Positions 16,861 through 25,543 are shown, counted from the first letter of the stretch. The stretch is DNA of 64,000 nt from Candidatus Gastranaerophilales bacterium (GCA_944324225.1 CALUVL010000009.1:1-64000); one strand, 5' to 3'. Notes: generated from the sequence alone by a model not told the origin. A program made the numbers and translations.

Positions 16861-18738
16861 ATGAATGAAAAATATATTCCCCTATATAGAAAATATCGTC
16901 CGCAAAAATTAGATGAAGTTGTCGGACAGGAACATATAAAAAAAGCTCTGGCTAATGCGATTGAGATGAATAAGATTTCTCATGCGTATTTGTTTACGGG
17001 GCCAAGAGGCACCGGCAAAACTTCTACGGCAAGAATTTTTGCAAAATCTTTGAACTGTGTGAACGGGCCGACAGTCAATCCTTGCGGAGAGTGCGAAAAC
17101 TGCCGTGATATTACAAATTCGGTTCCGATGGATGTCATAGAAATAGACGCCGCAAGCAACAGAAAAGTCGAGGATGCACAGAATATTCTTGAAAAAGTAA
17201 TGTATGCGCCTGTAAACAGCAGGTTTAAAATCTATATCATAGACGAAGTTCATATGTTATCAACTACTGCTTTCAATGCTTTGTTGAAAACATTAGAAGA
17301 ACCTCCGAAAAATGTTATATTTATTCTTGCGACAACAGAAGTTCATAAAGTTCTGGATACAATCAAAAGCCGTTGCCAGAGGTTCGATTTCAGAAGAATT
17401 ACAACATCTGATATTGTAAAACATCTGAGATATATTTCTGATTGCGAAAAGATAAACATTACAGATGATGCGCTTGCTACAATTGCGAAAAACTCTGCCG
17501 GTGGAATGCGTGACAGTATCGCACTTCTGGATCAGTTGAGCGTTCTTGGAACAAAAGATTCAATAACTACTGATGATATCAATGCACTTTTGGGCAGAAT
17601 TTCTTTTGATGTGCTTCATCAATTGAGCGAATGTATTTTATCTTCAAATCATGCCGGCGCTGTTGAAATCCTTGAAAAAATCTACAATTCTGGTAACGAA
17701 CCCGTTCAGATTTTACAGAATTTGCTTGATTATTTTAAAAATCTTCTTGTTGTAAAAAATTGCAATTCGGATATAAGTATAGAAATTACGCAGTTGAATG
17801 AGCTTCAGACAGGAGATTTGAAAAAACAATCAGAAAATATTGAAACTCATCAGATAATTTCACTGTGTGACAAGTGCGCCTCTTATATTAAAGATCTTAA
17901 ATCAACCAATAACCCCCGACTCTGGCTGGAGATTGCGATTATTGATCTGGCAAACCTTGTTGAAAATACAAAGTTAGATGCACTTCAAGCACGCTTAAGT
18001 GCGCTTGAAGGCGGCGGAATAAGGCCTGTTGAGTCTGCTGTTCACCAGAGAATTGAGCCGCCAAAACCTTCCTATGTCCCGCAAAAGGTTGAGCATCCGG
18101 CACCTGCTGAACCTGCAATTGCCGAAGAACATCCCGTTCATCATGCTGAACCGGAACATCCGAAAGCTCCTGAAGTTACTCATGATACATCAGACTTTTC
18201 TCCGATGCCGACTTCTAAGGCAGCCGCAGGAGATGATATTTTGGCTCTCTGGGGAAATCTGCTTGCAAATATTCCCAGTGCTCCGACCCGTGCGCTTTTA
18301 AAACAGTGGGCTAAGCCAGTTAAACTCTCTCAGGATGATGTCGTTATTACCGTTAAAAACGAAATTTATCTTACGCAGTTTGTTTCAGGAAGCAAGAAGG
18401 CAGTGCTTCAAAAGGCTGTTGATGAGCTGTTCGGACAGCAGAATACAAAGATTACGGTACGGCTTCCGCAGCCGGGTGATGAAATTCCGCAGGGAAACGT
18501 AAATATCCCAAAGCCTAAGCCGGCTCCGGCACCACAGGTTCGAGAGTCGGAAAATGATGAGCCGAAAACCGTGAAAGAAGTTGATGAGGCTGTTGATGGC
18601 TCAGAGCAGGCGGATGATTTGGAATCTTCTGAAGATACAGATCAGGCAACAGATGCGCCGAAACAAAGATTCGAAGACATGCACTCTGATACAGTGAATA
18701 TGGTTATGGATCTCTTTGACGGAAAAGTAATAGAATAA
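16861..18738 (+). CDS. dnaX: DNA polymerase III subunits gamma/tau
   Basis: DnaX is the clamp-loader ATPase and polymerase organiser of the replisome. The 625 residues begin with YIPLYRKYRPQKLDEVVGQE, followed by Walker A GPRGTGKTSTARIF, a four-Cys zinc module (C at NCVNG, CGECENC), the Walker B-like IIDEVHMLS and the sensor segment ATTEVHKV. Domain III follows to about residue 375. A Pro-rich linker (about 395-455) leads to a C-terminal tau-like region and an acidic tail ending near VMDLFDGKVIE. No slippery heptamer in the correct frame was found, so separate gamma production by frameshifting is not supported. No ribosome binding site precedes the ATG; see the promoter entry. Confidence 0.95.
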   Translation: MNEKYIPLYRKYRPQKLDEVVGQEHIKKALANAIEMNKISHAYLFTGPRGTGKTSTARIFAKSLNCVNGPTVNPCGECENCRDITNSVPMDVIEIDAASNRKVEDAQNILEKVMYAPVNSRFKIYIIDEVHMLSTTAFNALLKTLEEPPKNVIFILATTEVHKVLDTIKSRCQRFDFRRITTSDIVKHLRYISDCEKINITDDALATIAKNSAGGMRDSIALLDQLSVLGTKDSITTDDINALLGRISFDVLHQLSECILSSNHAGAVEILEKIYNSGNEPVQILQNLLDYFKNLLVVKNCNSDISIEITQLNELQTGDLKKQSENIETHQIISLCDKCASYIKDLKSTNNPRLWLEIAIIDLANLVENTKLDALQARLSALEGGGIRPVESAVHQRIEPPKPSYVPQKVEHPAPAEPAIAEEHPVHHAEPEHPKAPEVTHDTSDFSPMPTSKAAAGDDILALWGNLLANIPSAPTRALLKQWAKPVKLSQDDVVITVKNEIYLTQFVSGSKKAVLQKAVDELFGQQNTKITVRLPQPGDEIPQGNVNIPKPKPAPAPQVRESENDEPKTVKEVDEAVDGSEQADDLESSEDTDQATDAPKQRFEDMHSDTVNMVMDLFDGKVIE

Positions 18739-18753
18739 AAGAAAGGTAAAATA

Positions 18754-19101
18754 ATGAAAATAGCAGGTGTTAATCCGGTGCAATTTAGTGGTGTTAAAGA
18801 ACTTCAGCAATATAAAGAAAATCCTATAACAGAAAATTTTACTAACCTCTCTCAAGATGAAAAATTAAATGCTCTTCACGAACGGTTGGTAAGATTGAAT
18901 AAACAGCTTGCAAATTTTGAAACTGCGGTTTACAAAGATAATATTACTCTTTCTAAAAATCAGGAAAAAATTCAAAAATTTGCAAAGTATGCAGCGACAT
19001 GTGCGCTTTACCCTCCAAAAAATGCTGATGACGCAAACATTCAAGCAAGAAATATGGACATTGCTACAGATAAATATTTTAAAGTTGATGTGATAGCATA
19101 G
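18754..19101 (+). CDS. small unknown protein with N-terminal FSG motif
   Basis: This 115-residue protein is preceded by GAAAGG at good spacing, 15 bases after dnaX. Its N-terminus reads MKIAGVNPVQFSGVKE, with the F-S-G tag at residues 11-13. This tag recurs in several unrelated unknown proteins of the window. The rest is helical: residues of about 35-70 form a charged heptad-like stretch (LNALHERLVRLNKQLANFE), then an Ala/Asn-rich end. There is no signal peptide or membrane segment. Function is unknown. It is convergent with ribD, with one base between the stop codons. Confidence 0.7.
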   Translation: MKIAGVNPVQFSGVKELQQYKENPITENFTNLSQDEKLNALHERLVRLNKQLANFETAVYKDNITLSKNQEKIQKFAKYAATCALYPPKNADDANIQARNMDIATDKYFKVDVIA

Positions 19102-19102
19102 C

Positions 19103-20158
19103 TTATTTAAGTCTATAGTATGTCAGCAGAATATCAGGTTCAAAGGTTTTGATTTCAACAAAACGGAAGTTTGTCGTGTCTTTGATAAAGTCGATAGTTT
19201 TGCCGGCGAAGGCTGACTTTCCTCTGTTGTCGGATAGGATTTTAGGTGCAATAAAGTGATAAACCTTATCTGTGTAATCAATTAAAGACCCGTTTAAGAC
19301 TCCGCCGCATTCTGCTAGCAGGCTCATAATCCCGAAGTCATAGGCCGTTTTTAATATAAACTCAATATCAAGTTTTTTGTTTTTAACAGGGCAAGGCAGA
19401 AATCGGATGTTAGGATATTTTTTATTTGTCTTTAATGCTTCATCATGGAATACGTAAATGTTTCCTGCCCTGTAGATATTTGCGTTTTCAAAATCGGTTT
19501 TTAAAGTCCTGTCTAAGATAATTTTATTTTTATGCGCCATTGTCGGATTGTCTGCAAGGACAGTAGATGAGCTTGTGAGAATAGCGTCATAGCCTTGTCT
19601 TATGTGTTTGACTTCTGCTCTTGCTTTTTCTGACGTAATCCATTTTGAATCTCCTGTATGCGCCGCGATTTTTCCGTCAAGTGTTGTTGCGGTTTTGAGG
19701 GCAACAAAGGTGCGGTGTTCTGTCATATTTGTAATGAAAATTTCATTTAATTTTTTCGCCTCATTTTCCAGAATCCCTTCCAGAACTTCTATTCCTGCTT
19801 TTTTAAGTTTTGCTATTCCGTTTCCTGCAACAATTGGATTAACGTCACGCATAGCAATTACAACTTTTTTAATTCCGTATTCAATAATTAAATCTGCGCA
19901 TGGCGGGGTTTTGCCATAATGAGAACAGGGTTCTAGATTTACAATAAGAGTTGCTCCGTTACAATCCGCAGGCGAAACTTTCAAGAGAGCATCACGCTCG
20001 GCATGGGCTTTTCCGCATTCGGAATGAAATCCCTCAGAAATTATCCCGCCGTCATCATTTATGATTACACATCCGACCATTGGATTGGGAGATGTTTTGC
20101 CGTAACCTTTTTGTGCCAGTTCAAAGCATTTTCTCATGTATGTTTCATATTGTTGCAT
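19103..20158 (-). CDS. ribD: bifunctional riboflavin deaminase/reductase
   Basis: RibD performs two consecutive steps of riboflavin synthesis, deamination of the pyrimidine intermediate and NADPH reduction of its ribosyl side chain. The N-terminal deaminase domain carries the zinc site H52-A-E54 and C78/C87 (NLEPCSHYGKTPPCADL). The C-terminal reductase domain begins near residue 150 (FVALKTATTLDGKIAAHTGDSKWITS). The length of 351 is normal. No other rib gene and no FMN riboswitch leader is seen; the 64-base gap upstream is shared with the divergent UPF0173 gene. No ribosome binding site is present, and the predicted promoter makes the transcript leaderless. Confidence 0.95.
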   Translation of the reverse strand: MQQYETYMRKCFELAQKGYGKTSPNPMVGCVIINDDGGIISEGFHSECGKAHAERDALLKVSPADCNGATLIVNLEPCSHYGKTPPCADLIIEYGIKKVVIAMRDVNPIVAGNGIAKLKKAGIEVLEGILENEAKKLNEIFITNMTEHRTFVALKTATTLDGKIAAHTGDSKWITSEKARAEVKHIRQGYDAILTSSSTVLADNPTMAHKNKIILDRTLKTDFENANIYRAGNIYVFHDEALKTNKKYPNIRFLPCPVKNKKLDIEFILKTAYDFGIMSLLAECGGVLNGSLIDYTDKVYHFIAPKILSDNRGKSAFAGKTIDFIKDTTNFRFVEIKTFEPDILLTYYRLK

Positions 20159-20160
20159 AT

Positions 20161-20189
20161 TTGAATTTTATCAAAAAATCTGGTAATAA
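20161..20189 (+). promoter_or_regulatory. candidate promoter of the UPF0173 gene
   Basis: TTGAAT (20161-20166), a 17-base spacer and TAATAA (20184-20189) form a moderate sigma-70 promoter. It overlaps the predicted minus-strand ribD promoter, so the two divergent genes may compete for polymerase. A strong GAGGAGAG ribosome site lies downstream, before the ATG at 20223. Confidence 0.4.
20165..20173 (-). promoter_or_regulatory. extended -10 promoter giving a predicted leaderless ribD mRNA
   Basis: On the minus strand TGA is followed by TAAAAT (20170-20165), then six bases and the ATG at 20158. The expected transcription start is the start codon itself. No purine-rich ribosome site lies between. 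Confidence 0.5.
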
Positions 20190-20222
20190 TAAATTTGTAA
20201 TATTAAAAAGAGGAGAGTAATA

Positions 20223-20888
20223 ATGGATATCAGATACATAGGCCACAGTGCTTTTCATTTCAAGTCAGGTGAAAGGACTATTCTTGTCGACCCTTATGTA
20301 AGCATTAATGACAAGTATGACTGGCATGCTGAAAATATTACGGATATTTTCGTAACCCACGGGCATGCTGACCATATCGGCGAGGCTGTTGAAATTGCAA
20401 AGGAAAAAGGTTCAACAGTGTCTGCTGTTGTGGAACTTGCAAAATATTTTTCTAATCAGGGAATTACAACAAACGGCGTTAACTTCGGAAGCTGGCTAAA
20501 TTACCCCTGGGGAAGAGCTATATTTGTACCTGCATTTCATTCAAATTCTCTTCCAGACGGATCTTACGCAGGCAGTGCCGCAGGTATAATCTTTGATATT
20601 GAAAACGTCAGAATTTACCATGCCGGAGATACTGCTCTTACAAGCGAAATGAAACTTATTAAAGAATTGTATCATCCGACTATTGCAATGCTTCCTATCG
20701 GCGGGCATTATACAATGGATGTTGTTCATGCTGCAGTTGCTGCTGACTGGCTCGGTGTAAGAACTGTTATTCCTATGCACTATAATACCTTCCCTGAAAT
20801 CAAAGCGGATCTTGAGTTGTTCCACAAACTTGTTAATATGAACAATACAAATTGCATGATTTTGAACCCGGAAGAAATTGCCAAATAG
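20223..20888 (+). CDS. metal-dependent hydrolase, UPF0173 family
   Basis: This 221-residue cytoplasmic protein has the metallo-beta-lactamase fold. The metal-binding HxHxDH is present as THGHADHIGEA, with downstream ligands in FHSNSL, YHAGDTAL and MHYNTFPE. The N-terminus MDIRYIGHSAFHF is the UPF0173 signature. The physiological substrate of the family is not established. GAGGAG precedes ATG. It ends 90 bases before the glutathione-synthetase-like gene, which has its own promoter. Confidence 0.92.
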   Translation: MDIRYIGHSAFHFKSGERTILVDPYVSINDKYDWHAENITDIFVTHGHADHIGEAVEIAKEKGSTVSAVVELAKYFSNQGITTNGVNFGSWLNYPWGRAIFVPAFHSNSLPDGSYAGSAAGIIFDIENVRIYHAGDTALTSEMKLIKELYHPTIAMLPIGGHYTMDVVHAAVAADWLGVRTVIPMHYNTFPEIKADLELFHKLVNMNNTNCMILNPEEIAK

Positions 20889-20928
20889 GAATATGAGGAT
20901 TTGTTTTGTGAAAAGTTCAGATGATTAA

Positions 20929-20957
20929 TTGATTTTGTCTGTTTGGTATGATATAAA
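20929..20957 (+). promoter_or_regulatory. promoter of the ATP-grasp (gshB-like) gene
   Basis: TTGATT (20929-20934), 17 bases, and TATAAA (20952-20957) preceded by TGA, an extended -10. Transcription would start near 20964, leaving a short leader that contains AAGAGGA before ATG 20979. Confidence 0.6.
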
Positions 20958-20978
20958 TACTTTTTGAAAAGAGGAACT

Positions 20979-21944
20979 ATGGATATCTTATTTGTAATAG
21001 ACAGAATTGAACTAAAGTATTTTGAATTTAACAATCTTGTGACAAATTTTTGGATTATAAGAGAACTTATCCGGAATAATAACAATGTTTTTATAACAAC
21101 AATTGATAAACTTGGAATTAGCGGTGAGAAGGCATATTCTCACTGCTTTTCCGTTTTTGAAAATCATGGAAATATTCTCTATGACAGACAAGAAATAAAA
21201 CGTGACATAGAAACATTTCCGCTTGTAATGTTCAGAAATGATCCGCCTGTTGATTTGGATTATCTAAATGCAACTTACATTTTTGATTTTGTGGACAGAA
21301 GTAAAACGTTTGTAATGAATGAACCCCGTGCAATCAGAGATTTTAATGAAAAACTTCATACAATGTTGTTTTCTGAGCTGATGCCGGAGCATATTGTTAC
21401 ATCTTCTAAAAAAGATATTCTGGAATTTTTGAACGAATATAATGAAATCGTTCTGAAACCCCTTAACAGATGTTTTGGAGCTGGTGTTATGACTCTTAAG
21501 AAAGGTGACAAAAACACTGCAGTTATAATAAATGCCATGACAAATAGCGGCACTACTCTTGTTATGGTGCAAAGGTATTTGGAGAAGGCTAAATACGGAG
21601 ATAAAAGAGTGCTGTTTCTGGGAGATAAGGTTCTGCCCTATTGTGTGCAGAAGCTTCCGTCAAATGATGACTTTAAATTTAATGAACACTGTGATTCTAA
21701 TATAATTAAGGCTGTGTTGACGGAGGAAGAGATTGAAAACTTTGCACCTGTTGCTAAAAAGCTAAATTCTACAGGAATTTTTATGACAGGGCTTGATGTC
21801 ATAGACGGCAAAATTATAGAAATAAATGTGACCAGTCCGTGTTATTTTATTAAAGAAATTAACAATCACTTTGGTGTTGAGCTTGAAAAAGACATCACTA
21901 AATATATTTTGTCAAAAGTAGAGTCGTCAATTGCAGTTAGTTAA
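20979..21944 (+). CDS. gshB: glutathione synthetase-like ATP-grasp ligase
   Basis: The protein has 321 residues from ATG 20979, where AAGAGGA sits close upstream; the in-frame TTG at 20964 coincides with the predicted transcript start. It follows the prokaryotic GshB plan: an N-terminal domain with MFRNDPPVDLDYLNATYIFD, the linker MNEPRAIRDFNEKLHT, and an ATP-grasp domain with IVLKPLNRCFGAGVM, RVLFLGDKVLP and the metal-binding end GLDVIDGKIIEINVTSP. GshB joins glycine to gamma-glutamylcysteine. No gamma-glutamylcysteine synthetase gene lies nearby, so a different small amino-acid substrate is possible. The gene overlaps the convergent unknown gene by eight bases. Confidence 0.78.
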   Translation: MDILFVIDRIELKYFEFNNLVTNFWIIRELIRNNNNVFITTIDKLGISGEKAYSHCFSVFENHGNILYDRQEIKRDIETFPLVMFRNDPPVDLDYLNATYIFDFVDRSKTFVMNEPRAIRDFNEKLHTMLFSELMPEHIVTSSKKDILEFLNEYNEIVLKPLNRCFGAGVMTLKKGDKNTAVIINAMTNSGTTLVMVQRYLEKAKYGDKRVLFLGDKVLPYCVQKLPSNDDFKFNEHCDSNIIKAVLTEEEIENFAPVAKKLNSTGIFMTGLDVIDGKIIEINVTSPCYFIKEINNHFGVELEKDITKYILSKVESSIAVS

Positions 21945-22956
21945 TTTTTTTTGCAACTCCGCCGATATCAATAATTTTTACAATAGCCTTCCCTTTTTCA
22001 TCAGTTCCGATTACGGCATTATTTTTGTGAAGATCATAGTGTGTAAGTCCGGAGTTTTCAAGTTCAGATTGCAGATATTCAATAATAATTTCTTCCTTTG
22101 GGCGAGGAACATATAAACCTTTTGAATTAGTTGCACCAGGTTGAATATTTCGGTCTATAAGATCCATAACTTCAATGCCTGTTTGTTTTTGAAAATCATA
22201 ATAAAAATCCTGAAGAGTTTTGTAGCTTGGCTTAAAGTGTACTATAGGGCTTATATATTTGGGCGGTGTTGCATATTCTGATGCTATATAGTTACCTTTG
22301 ATATCGCCCCAGTATATTTTTGAAATATATTTGCAGTTTATTTCGTTTATATTGAGCCAGTGTGCAGTTTCAGCTTTTACGCCGTTGTAGTTTGAATCCA
22401 ATACATCAGGATTTGTTTTTTTGAATGTTTTGATAAATAATCTTTCAAGGGTTGGATTTTGTCCTTTTTCTCTGAGTACATAGCCGCGGTTTATGTATTT
22501 CCCGAAAACCTTTCTTTTTTTGAAGTTTACAGAGTTTGTTTCAGGAATAATTCCGAAATGTCTTAAGGTTTTTGTTAAATATTTGGAAGCGTCTTTAAGA
22601 TTTCTGTTTTCTTTGTCATTGCCGTTTTTTGAGTAGTCTTTGCTGGTTTTAGGTGCATTGTAGGGTTTTAAATGTTTAACAGCAGCTCTAAATGCATGCA
22701 ACACTTTTTTGACAATAGCGTCTTTTTCGTTTTGTGATTTACCACGTAATTTTTCAAGCCAGTGCGGTGGAAGTGTGCCAGCTATCCAGTCATTGTCAGG
22801 ATTTTTTAAAAATACATCTTCAATTTCTTTTTGCGTTTCAACAAACTTTCTCGCAAAGATCTCTGTAGCTCCTGTAAAGGCAACATGTTTGGAGCTGTTG
22901 TAGGTGTTGTAATGATTATAACTGTTTTGAGCTGGGGTAGTAAAATGTATTTTCAT
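21937..22956 (-). CDS. unknown protein with FTG tag and kinase-like C-terminal motif
   Basis: This 339-residue protein is not recognised as a named family. The N-terminus is Asn/Tyr/Ser rich and carries the FTG tag at residues 27-29 (HVAFTG), like other unknown proteins here. The middle is basic. The last 36 residues contain HYDLHKNN (306-313) followed by KIIDIGG (327-333). This pair resembles the catalytic loop (H-x-D-x-x-x-x-N) and the metal-binding DFG of protein-kinase-like and aminoglycoside-phosphotransferase-like enzymes. No C-lobe follows, so activity is uncertain. There is no signal peptide or membrane segment. No ribosome binding site is visible; the promoter lies almost on the start codon. 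Confidence 0.65.
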   Translation of the reverse strand: MKIHFTTPAQNSYNHYNTYNSSKHVAFTGATEIFARKFVETQKEIEDVFLKNPDNDWIAGTLPPHWLEKLRGKSQNEKDAIVKKVLHAFRAAVKHLKPYNAPKTSKDYSKNGNDKENRNLKDASKYLTKTLRHFGIIPETNSVNFKKRKVFGKYINRGYVLREKGQNPTLERLFIKTFKKTNPDVLDSNYNGVKAETAHWLNINEINCKYISKIYWGDIKGNYIASEYATPPKYISPIVHFKPSYKTLQDFYYDFQKQTGIEVMDLIDRNIQPGATNSKGLYVPRPKEEIIIEYLQSELENSGLTHYDLHKNNAVIGTDEKGKAIVKIIDIGGVAKKIN

Positions 22957-22965
22957 TGTACTAGT

Positions 22966-22993
22966 ATTGTAGCCGAAAAAGGTTTTATGTAAA
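22966..22993 (-). promoter_or_regulatory. promoter nine bases upstream of the FTG kinase-like gene
   Basis: Minus strand: TTTACA (22993-22988), 16 bases, and TACAAT (22971-22966). Nine bases separate the -10 from ATG 22956, predicting a 5' leader of about three bases and hence near-leaderless translation. Confidence 0.45.
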
Positions 22994-22996
22994 TAT

Positions 22997-24070
22997 TTAT
23001 TTTACTCTTGAAAATACCTCGACATCAATGTCATCAAAAGTGTTTGTATTAAAATAAGCGCATGATGCCACCATTGCAGCATTATCTGTACAATATTTCA
23101 TAGGAGGAGCAAAAACTTTATAGCCATCGTTTACAAAATCAAAGATTTTCTTTCTGATTTCGGAATTTGCAGCAACTCCTCCTGCAATAACAACCTGTTT
23201 GTATCCTCTTTCTTCAAGAGCTTTTTTTAGTTTTTTTGCTAAGGTTTTAGAAACAGTTTCCTGAAAGCTTGCACAAAGATCCTTAACTGTATTTTCAGAT
23301 AATTCGCCGGTTGGCGATTGAGCTTTTAAATCCTTAACAAGTCTCAATACTGCAGTTTTAAGTCCGCTGAAACTGAAATTGTATCCATCGACTTTTGCCT
23401 GCGGTAAAATATAAGCTTTAGGATTGCCTTCTTGCGCAAGTTTGTCAAGCCTTGGTCCGCCCGGGTATGGAAGCCCTATAAGGCGTGCCACTTTGTCATA
23501 AGCTTCACCTACAGCATCATCAATTGTTTCGCCGATTATTGTCTGTTTCGAATAGGAGTCTACATCAATAATCTGGGTATGCCCTCCACTTATAAGAAGC
23601 GCCATAAATGGCGGTTTTAAATCTGTATCTATATAGTTTCCGCAAAGATGAGCATTTAGGTGATTAACTCCGATAAAAGGTTTGTCATAAATAAGCGACA
23701 GTGTTTTTGCGGCGTTAAGTCCTACAAGAAGACATCCGACTAGCCCGGGGCCGACGGTTCCAGCAAAAGCAGTGATATCTCTTGGCTCTAACCCGCAGGT
23801 TTCTTTTGCCTGTTTGAAAGCTTCATCAATAACAATATTGATACTGTCAAGGTGTTCTCTTGCCGCGATTTCCGGGATTACACCGCCGAATTGCGCATGT
23901 GTTTTGATTTGGGAAGCCACAACGTTTGCGATAACTTCTCTTCCGTTTTTGACAATTGCGCAGGCTGTTTCATCACAGCTTGATTCAATTGCCATAATGT
24001 AATTGTCGTAACCGCTGTCCGGCCCTATTTGCACTTCTCTGTGCGAAAATGTTGTGTGTTTTGTATTCAT
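22997..24070 (-). CDS. tsaD: tRNA threonylcarbamoyladenosine transferase subunit TsaD
   Basis: TsaD transfers the threonylcarbamoyl group to A37 of ANN-reading tRNAs. The 357 residues include the start of the ASKHA fold (AIESSCDETACAIVKNG), the metal-binding histidines in NHLNAHLCGN, LLISGGHTQI, and the nucleotide loops VIAGGVAANS and CTDNAAMVASCA. About 23 residues precede the usual family start, but the promoter position (near-leaderless, see 24080-24130) supports the ATG at 24070. It is divergent from obgE. The partners tsaB and tsaE are not in the window. Confidence 0.95.
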   Translation of the reverse strand: MNTKHTTFSHREVQIGPDSGYDNYIMAIESSCDETACAIVKNGREVIANVVASQIKTHAQFGGVIPEIAAREHLDSINIVIDEAFKQAKETCGLEPRDITAFAGTVGPGLVGCLLVGLNAAKTLSLIYDKPFIGVNHLNAHLCGNYIDTDLKPPFMALLISGGHTQIIDVDSYSKQTIIGETIDDAVGEAYDKVARLIGLPYPGGPRLDKLAQEGNPKAYILPQAKVDGYNFSFSGLKTAVLRLVKDLKAQSPTGELSENTVKDLCASFQETVSKTLAKKLKKALEERGYKQVVIAGGVAANSEIRKKIFDFVNDGYKVFAPPMKYCTDNAAMVASCAYFNTNTFDDIDVEVFSRVK

Positions 24071-24079
24071 TGCAATCTA

Positions 24080-24130
24080 ATTATATTATGAAAATGCCAT
24101 CTTGCAAATGCCTCTTTTTTTTGTTACTAT
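24080..24130. promoter_or_regulatory. back-to-back tsaD/obgE promoters sharing one -35 hexamer
   Basis: The palindrome TTGCAA (24102-24107) can serve as -35 on both strands. On the plus strand it is followed after 17 bases by TACTAT (24125-24130, preceded by TGT) for obgE. On the minus strand it is followed after 16 bases by TATAAT (24085-24080) for tsaD, nine bases before its ATG. The two promoters cannot be occupied at once, so transcription of the two genes may be mutually exclusive at any moment. Confidence 0.55.
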
Positions 24131-24151
24131 CCCGAAAGCAAGGGATATATT

Positions 24152-25435
24152 ATGCAATTTTTAGACAAAACCAAAATAAGAATAGTTTCTGGCCGTGGCG
24201 GCAACGGAATGGTAGCCTGGCGCCGTGAAAAATACGTTGATAAAGGCGGCCCTGCAGGCGGCGACGGCGGCAAAGGTGGAGATGTTTATCTTGTTGCTGA
24301 TGAAAATATGTCTACCTTGATGGATTTTAAGTACAAATCCGTATTCAAAGCAGAATGCGGCGAAAACGGCGGAATTAAAAACTGCCATGGAAAATGGGCT
24401 AAAGATTTGTATATAAAAGTTCCCGTCGGAACTGTTGTAAAAGACGTAAAAACAGGTAACATAATTGCAGACCTGACTGAACACGGACAAAAGGTTCTTG
24501 CAGCGCAAGGCGGCCGAGGCGGAAGAGGAAATGCACGATTTGCAACCGCACAGAAGCGTGCACCTCAATTCTGTGAACCAGGTGAACCAGGTATAGAAAG
24601 AGAATTAATTTTAGAGTTAAAGCTTATTGCTGATGTTGGACTTTTAGGGATGCCGAATGCAGGAAAATCCACCTTGATAAGCCGTATAAGTTCTGCTAAA
24701 CCTAAAATTGCAGATTATCCATTTACAACTCTTGTCCCGAATTTAGGAGTTGTAAGAGGTTTGAACGGTGATGGTTTTGTAGTTGCTGATATCCCGGGGC
24801 TTATTGAAGGTGCCTCTGATGGTGTAGGATTAGGACATGATTTCTTAAGACATGTCGAACGCTGCAGATTTCTTGTTCACCTTGTAGATTTGACGGAAGA
24901 AAATCCCTTTAAAAATTATCAGATTATTAATGCAGAGCTAGAAAAACATTCACATAAACTTGCTTCTCTTTATCAGATTATTGCGCTTAATAAAATTGAT
25001 GCAGTAAGCGATGATAAAAAAGAGGTAGTTTTAAATGAATTTAATGCTGCTTCAGATAAAATATTTTTAATTTCGGCAGTAACAGGTGACGGTGTTCAAG
25101 AGCTTGTAAATTTCATGTCTGAAATGGTTGAAAAAATAGAAAAGCCTGTTTCTGAAATAGTTGTTGAAGAAGATGCAGGTGCATATAACAATGATGACAG
25201 CGAGTATGAGATTTCAAAAGTTTCCAAAGATGCCTACATAATAGTTGGCGGCAAAATCAACCGTCTTGCAAATGTTACTGACGCCAGAAACACAGAACAG
25301 GTTATTAGATTCCAAAATATTCTGACAGGTATGGGTGTGTTTGACAAGTTAAAATCTATGGGAGTCAAAGACGGAGATACAATAATTGTCGGACATCTGG
25401 AATTTGCTTATTACGCCGATGAGTTTTTCGGATAA
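24152..25435 (+). CDS. obgE: GTPase Obg/CgtA
   Basis: This essential ribosome-associated GTPase acts in late 50S assembly and stress responses. The 427 residues comprise the glycine-rich Obg fold (1-158, e.g. GGPAGGDGGKGGDVYL), a G domain with GMPNAGKSTLISR, TTLVPNLG, DIPGLIEGAS and NKID, and a C-terminal OCT domain (about 345-427). An acidic linker lies between G and OCT domains. AAGGGAT lies upstream of ATG at good distance. OCT presence matches Gram-positive and cyanobacterial-type Obg proteins. Confidence 0.96.
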   Translation: MQFLDKTKIRIVSGRGGNGMVAWRREKYVDKGGPAGGDGGKGGDVYLVADENMSTLMDFKYKSVFKAECGENGGIKNCHGKWAKDLYIKVPVGTVVKDVKTGNIIADLTEHGQKVLAAQGGRGGRGNARFATAQKRAPQFCEPGEPGIERELILELKLIADVGLLGMPNAGKSTLISRISSAKPKIADYPFTTLVPNLGVVRGLNGDGFVVADIPGLIEGASDGVGLGHDFLRHVERCRFLVHLVDLTEENPFKNYQIINAELEKHSHKLASLYQIIALNKIDAVSDDKKEVVLNEFNAASDKIFLISAVTGDGVQELVNFMSEMVEKIEKPVSEIVVEEDAGAYNNDDSEYEISKVSKDAYIIVGGKINRLANVTDARNTEQVIRFQNILTGMGVFDKLKSMGVKDGDTIIVGHLEFAYYADEFFG

Positions 25436-25490
25436 TGAAAAGATATTTAAATCTCGTTTTTTTTATTTTTTATTGATATGCTTAAACAAA

Positions 25491-25539
25491 GTTCAGCATG
25501 ACAGTAAACTTCTGTTATATTTATATGAGCTGACTTTTT
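25491..25539 (+). terminator. possible branched terminator after obgE
   Basis: GTTCAGC and GCTGAC can pair around an inner ACAG/CTGT hairpin, followed by TTTTTA. The stem is short and has a bulge, so this is a weak candidate. The rest of the 160-base gap is AT-rich and carries the promoter of the next gene. Confidence 0.3.
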
Positions 25540-25543
25540 AATC

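Noticed and set aside
17820-17832. possible frameshift site in dnaX (run of six A's)
   Set aside because: The A-run sits in the wrong register for a standard slippery heptamer (aaa-aaa-c), and no stimulatory hairpin follows.
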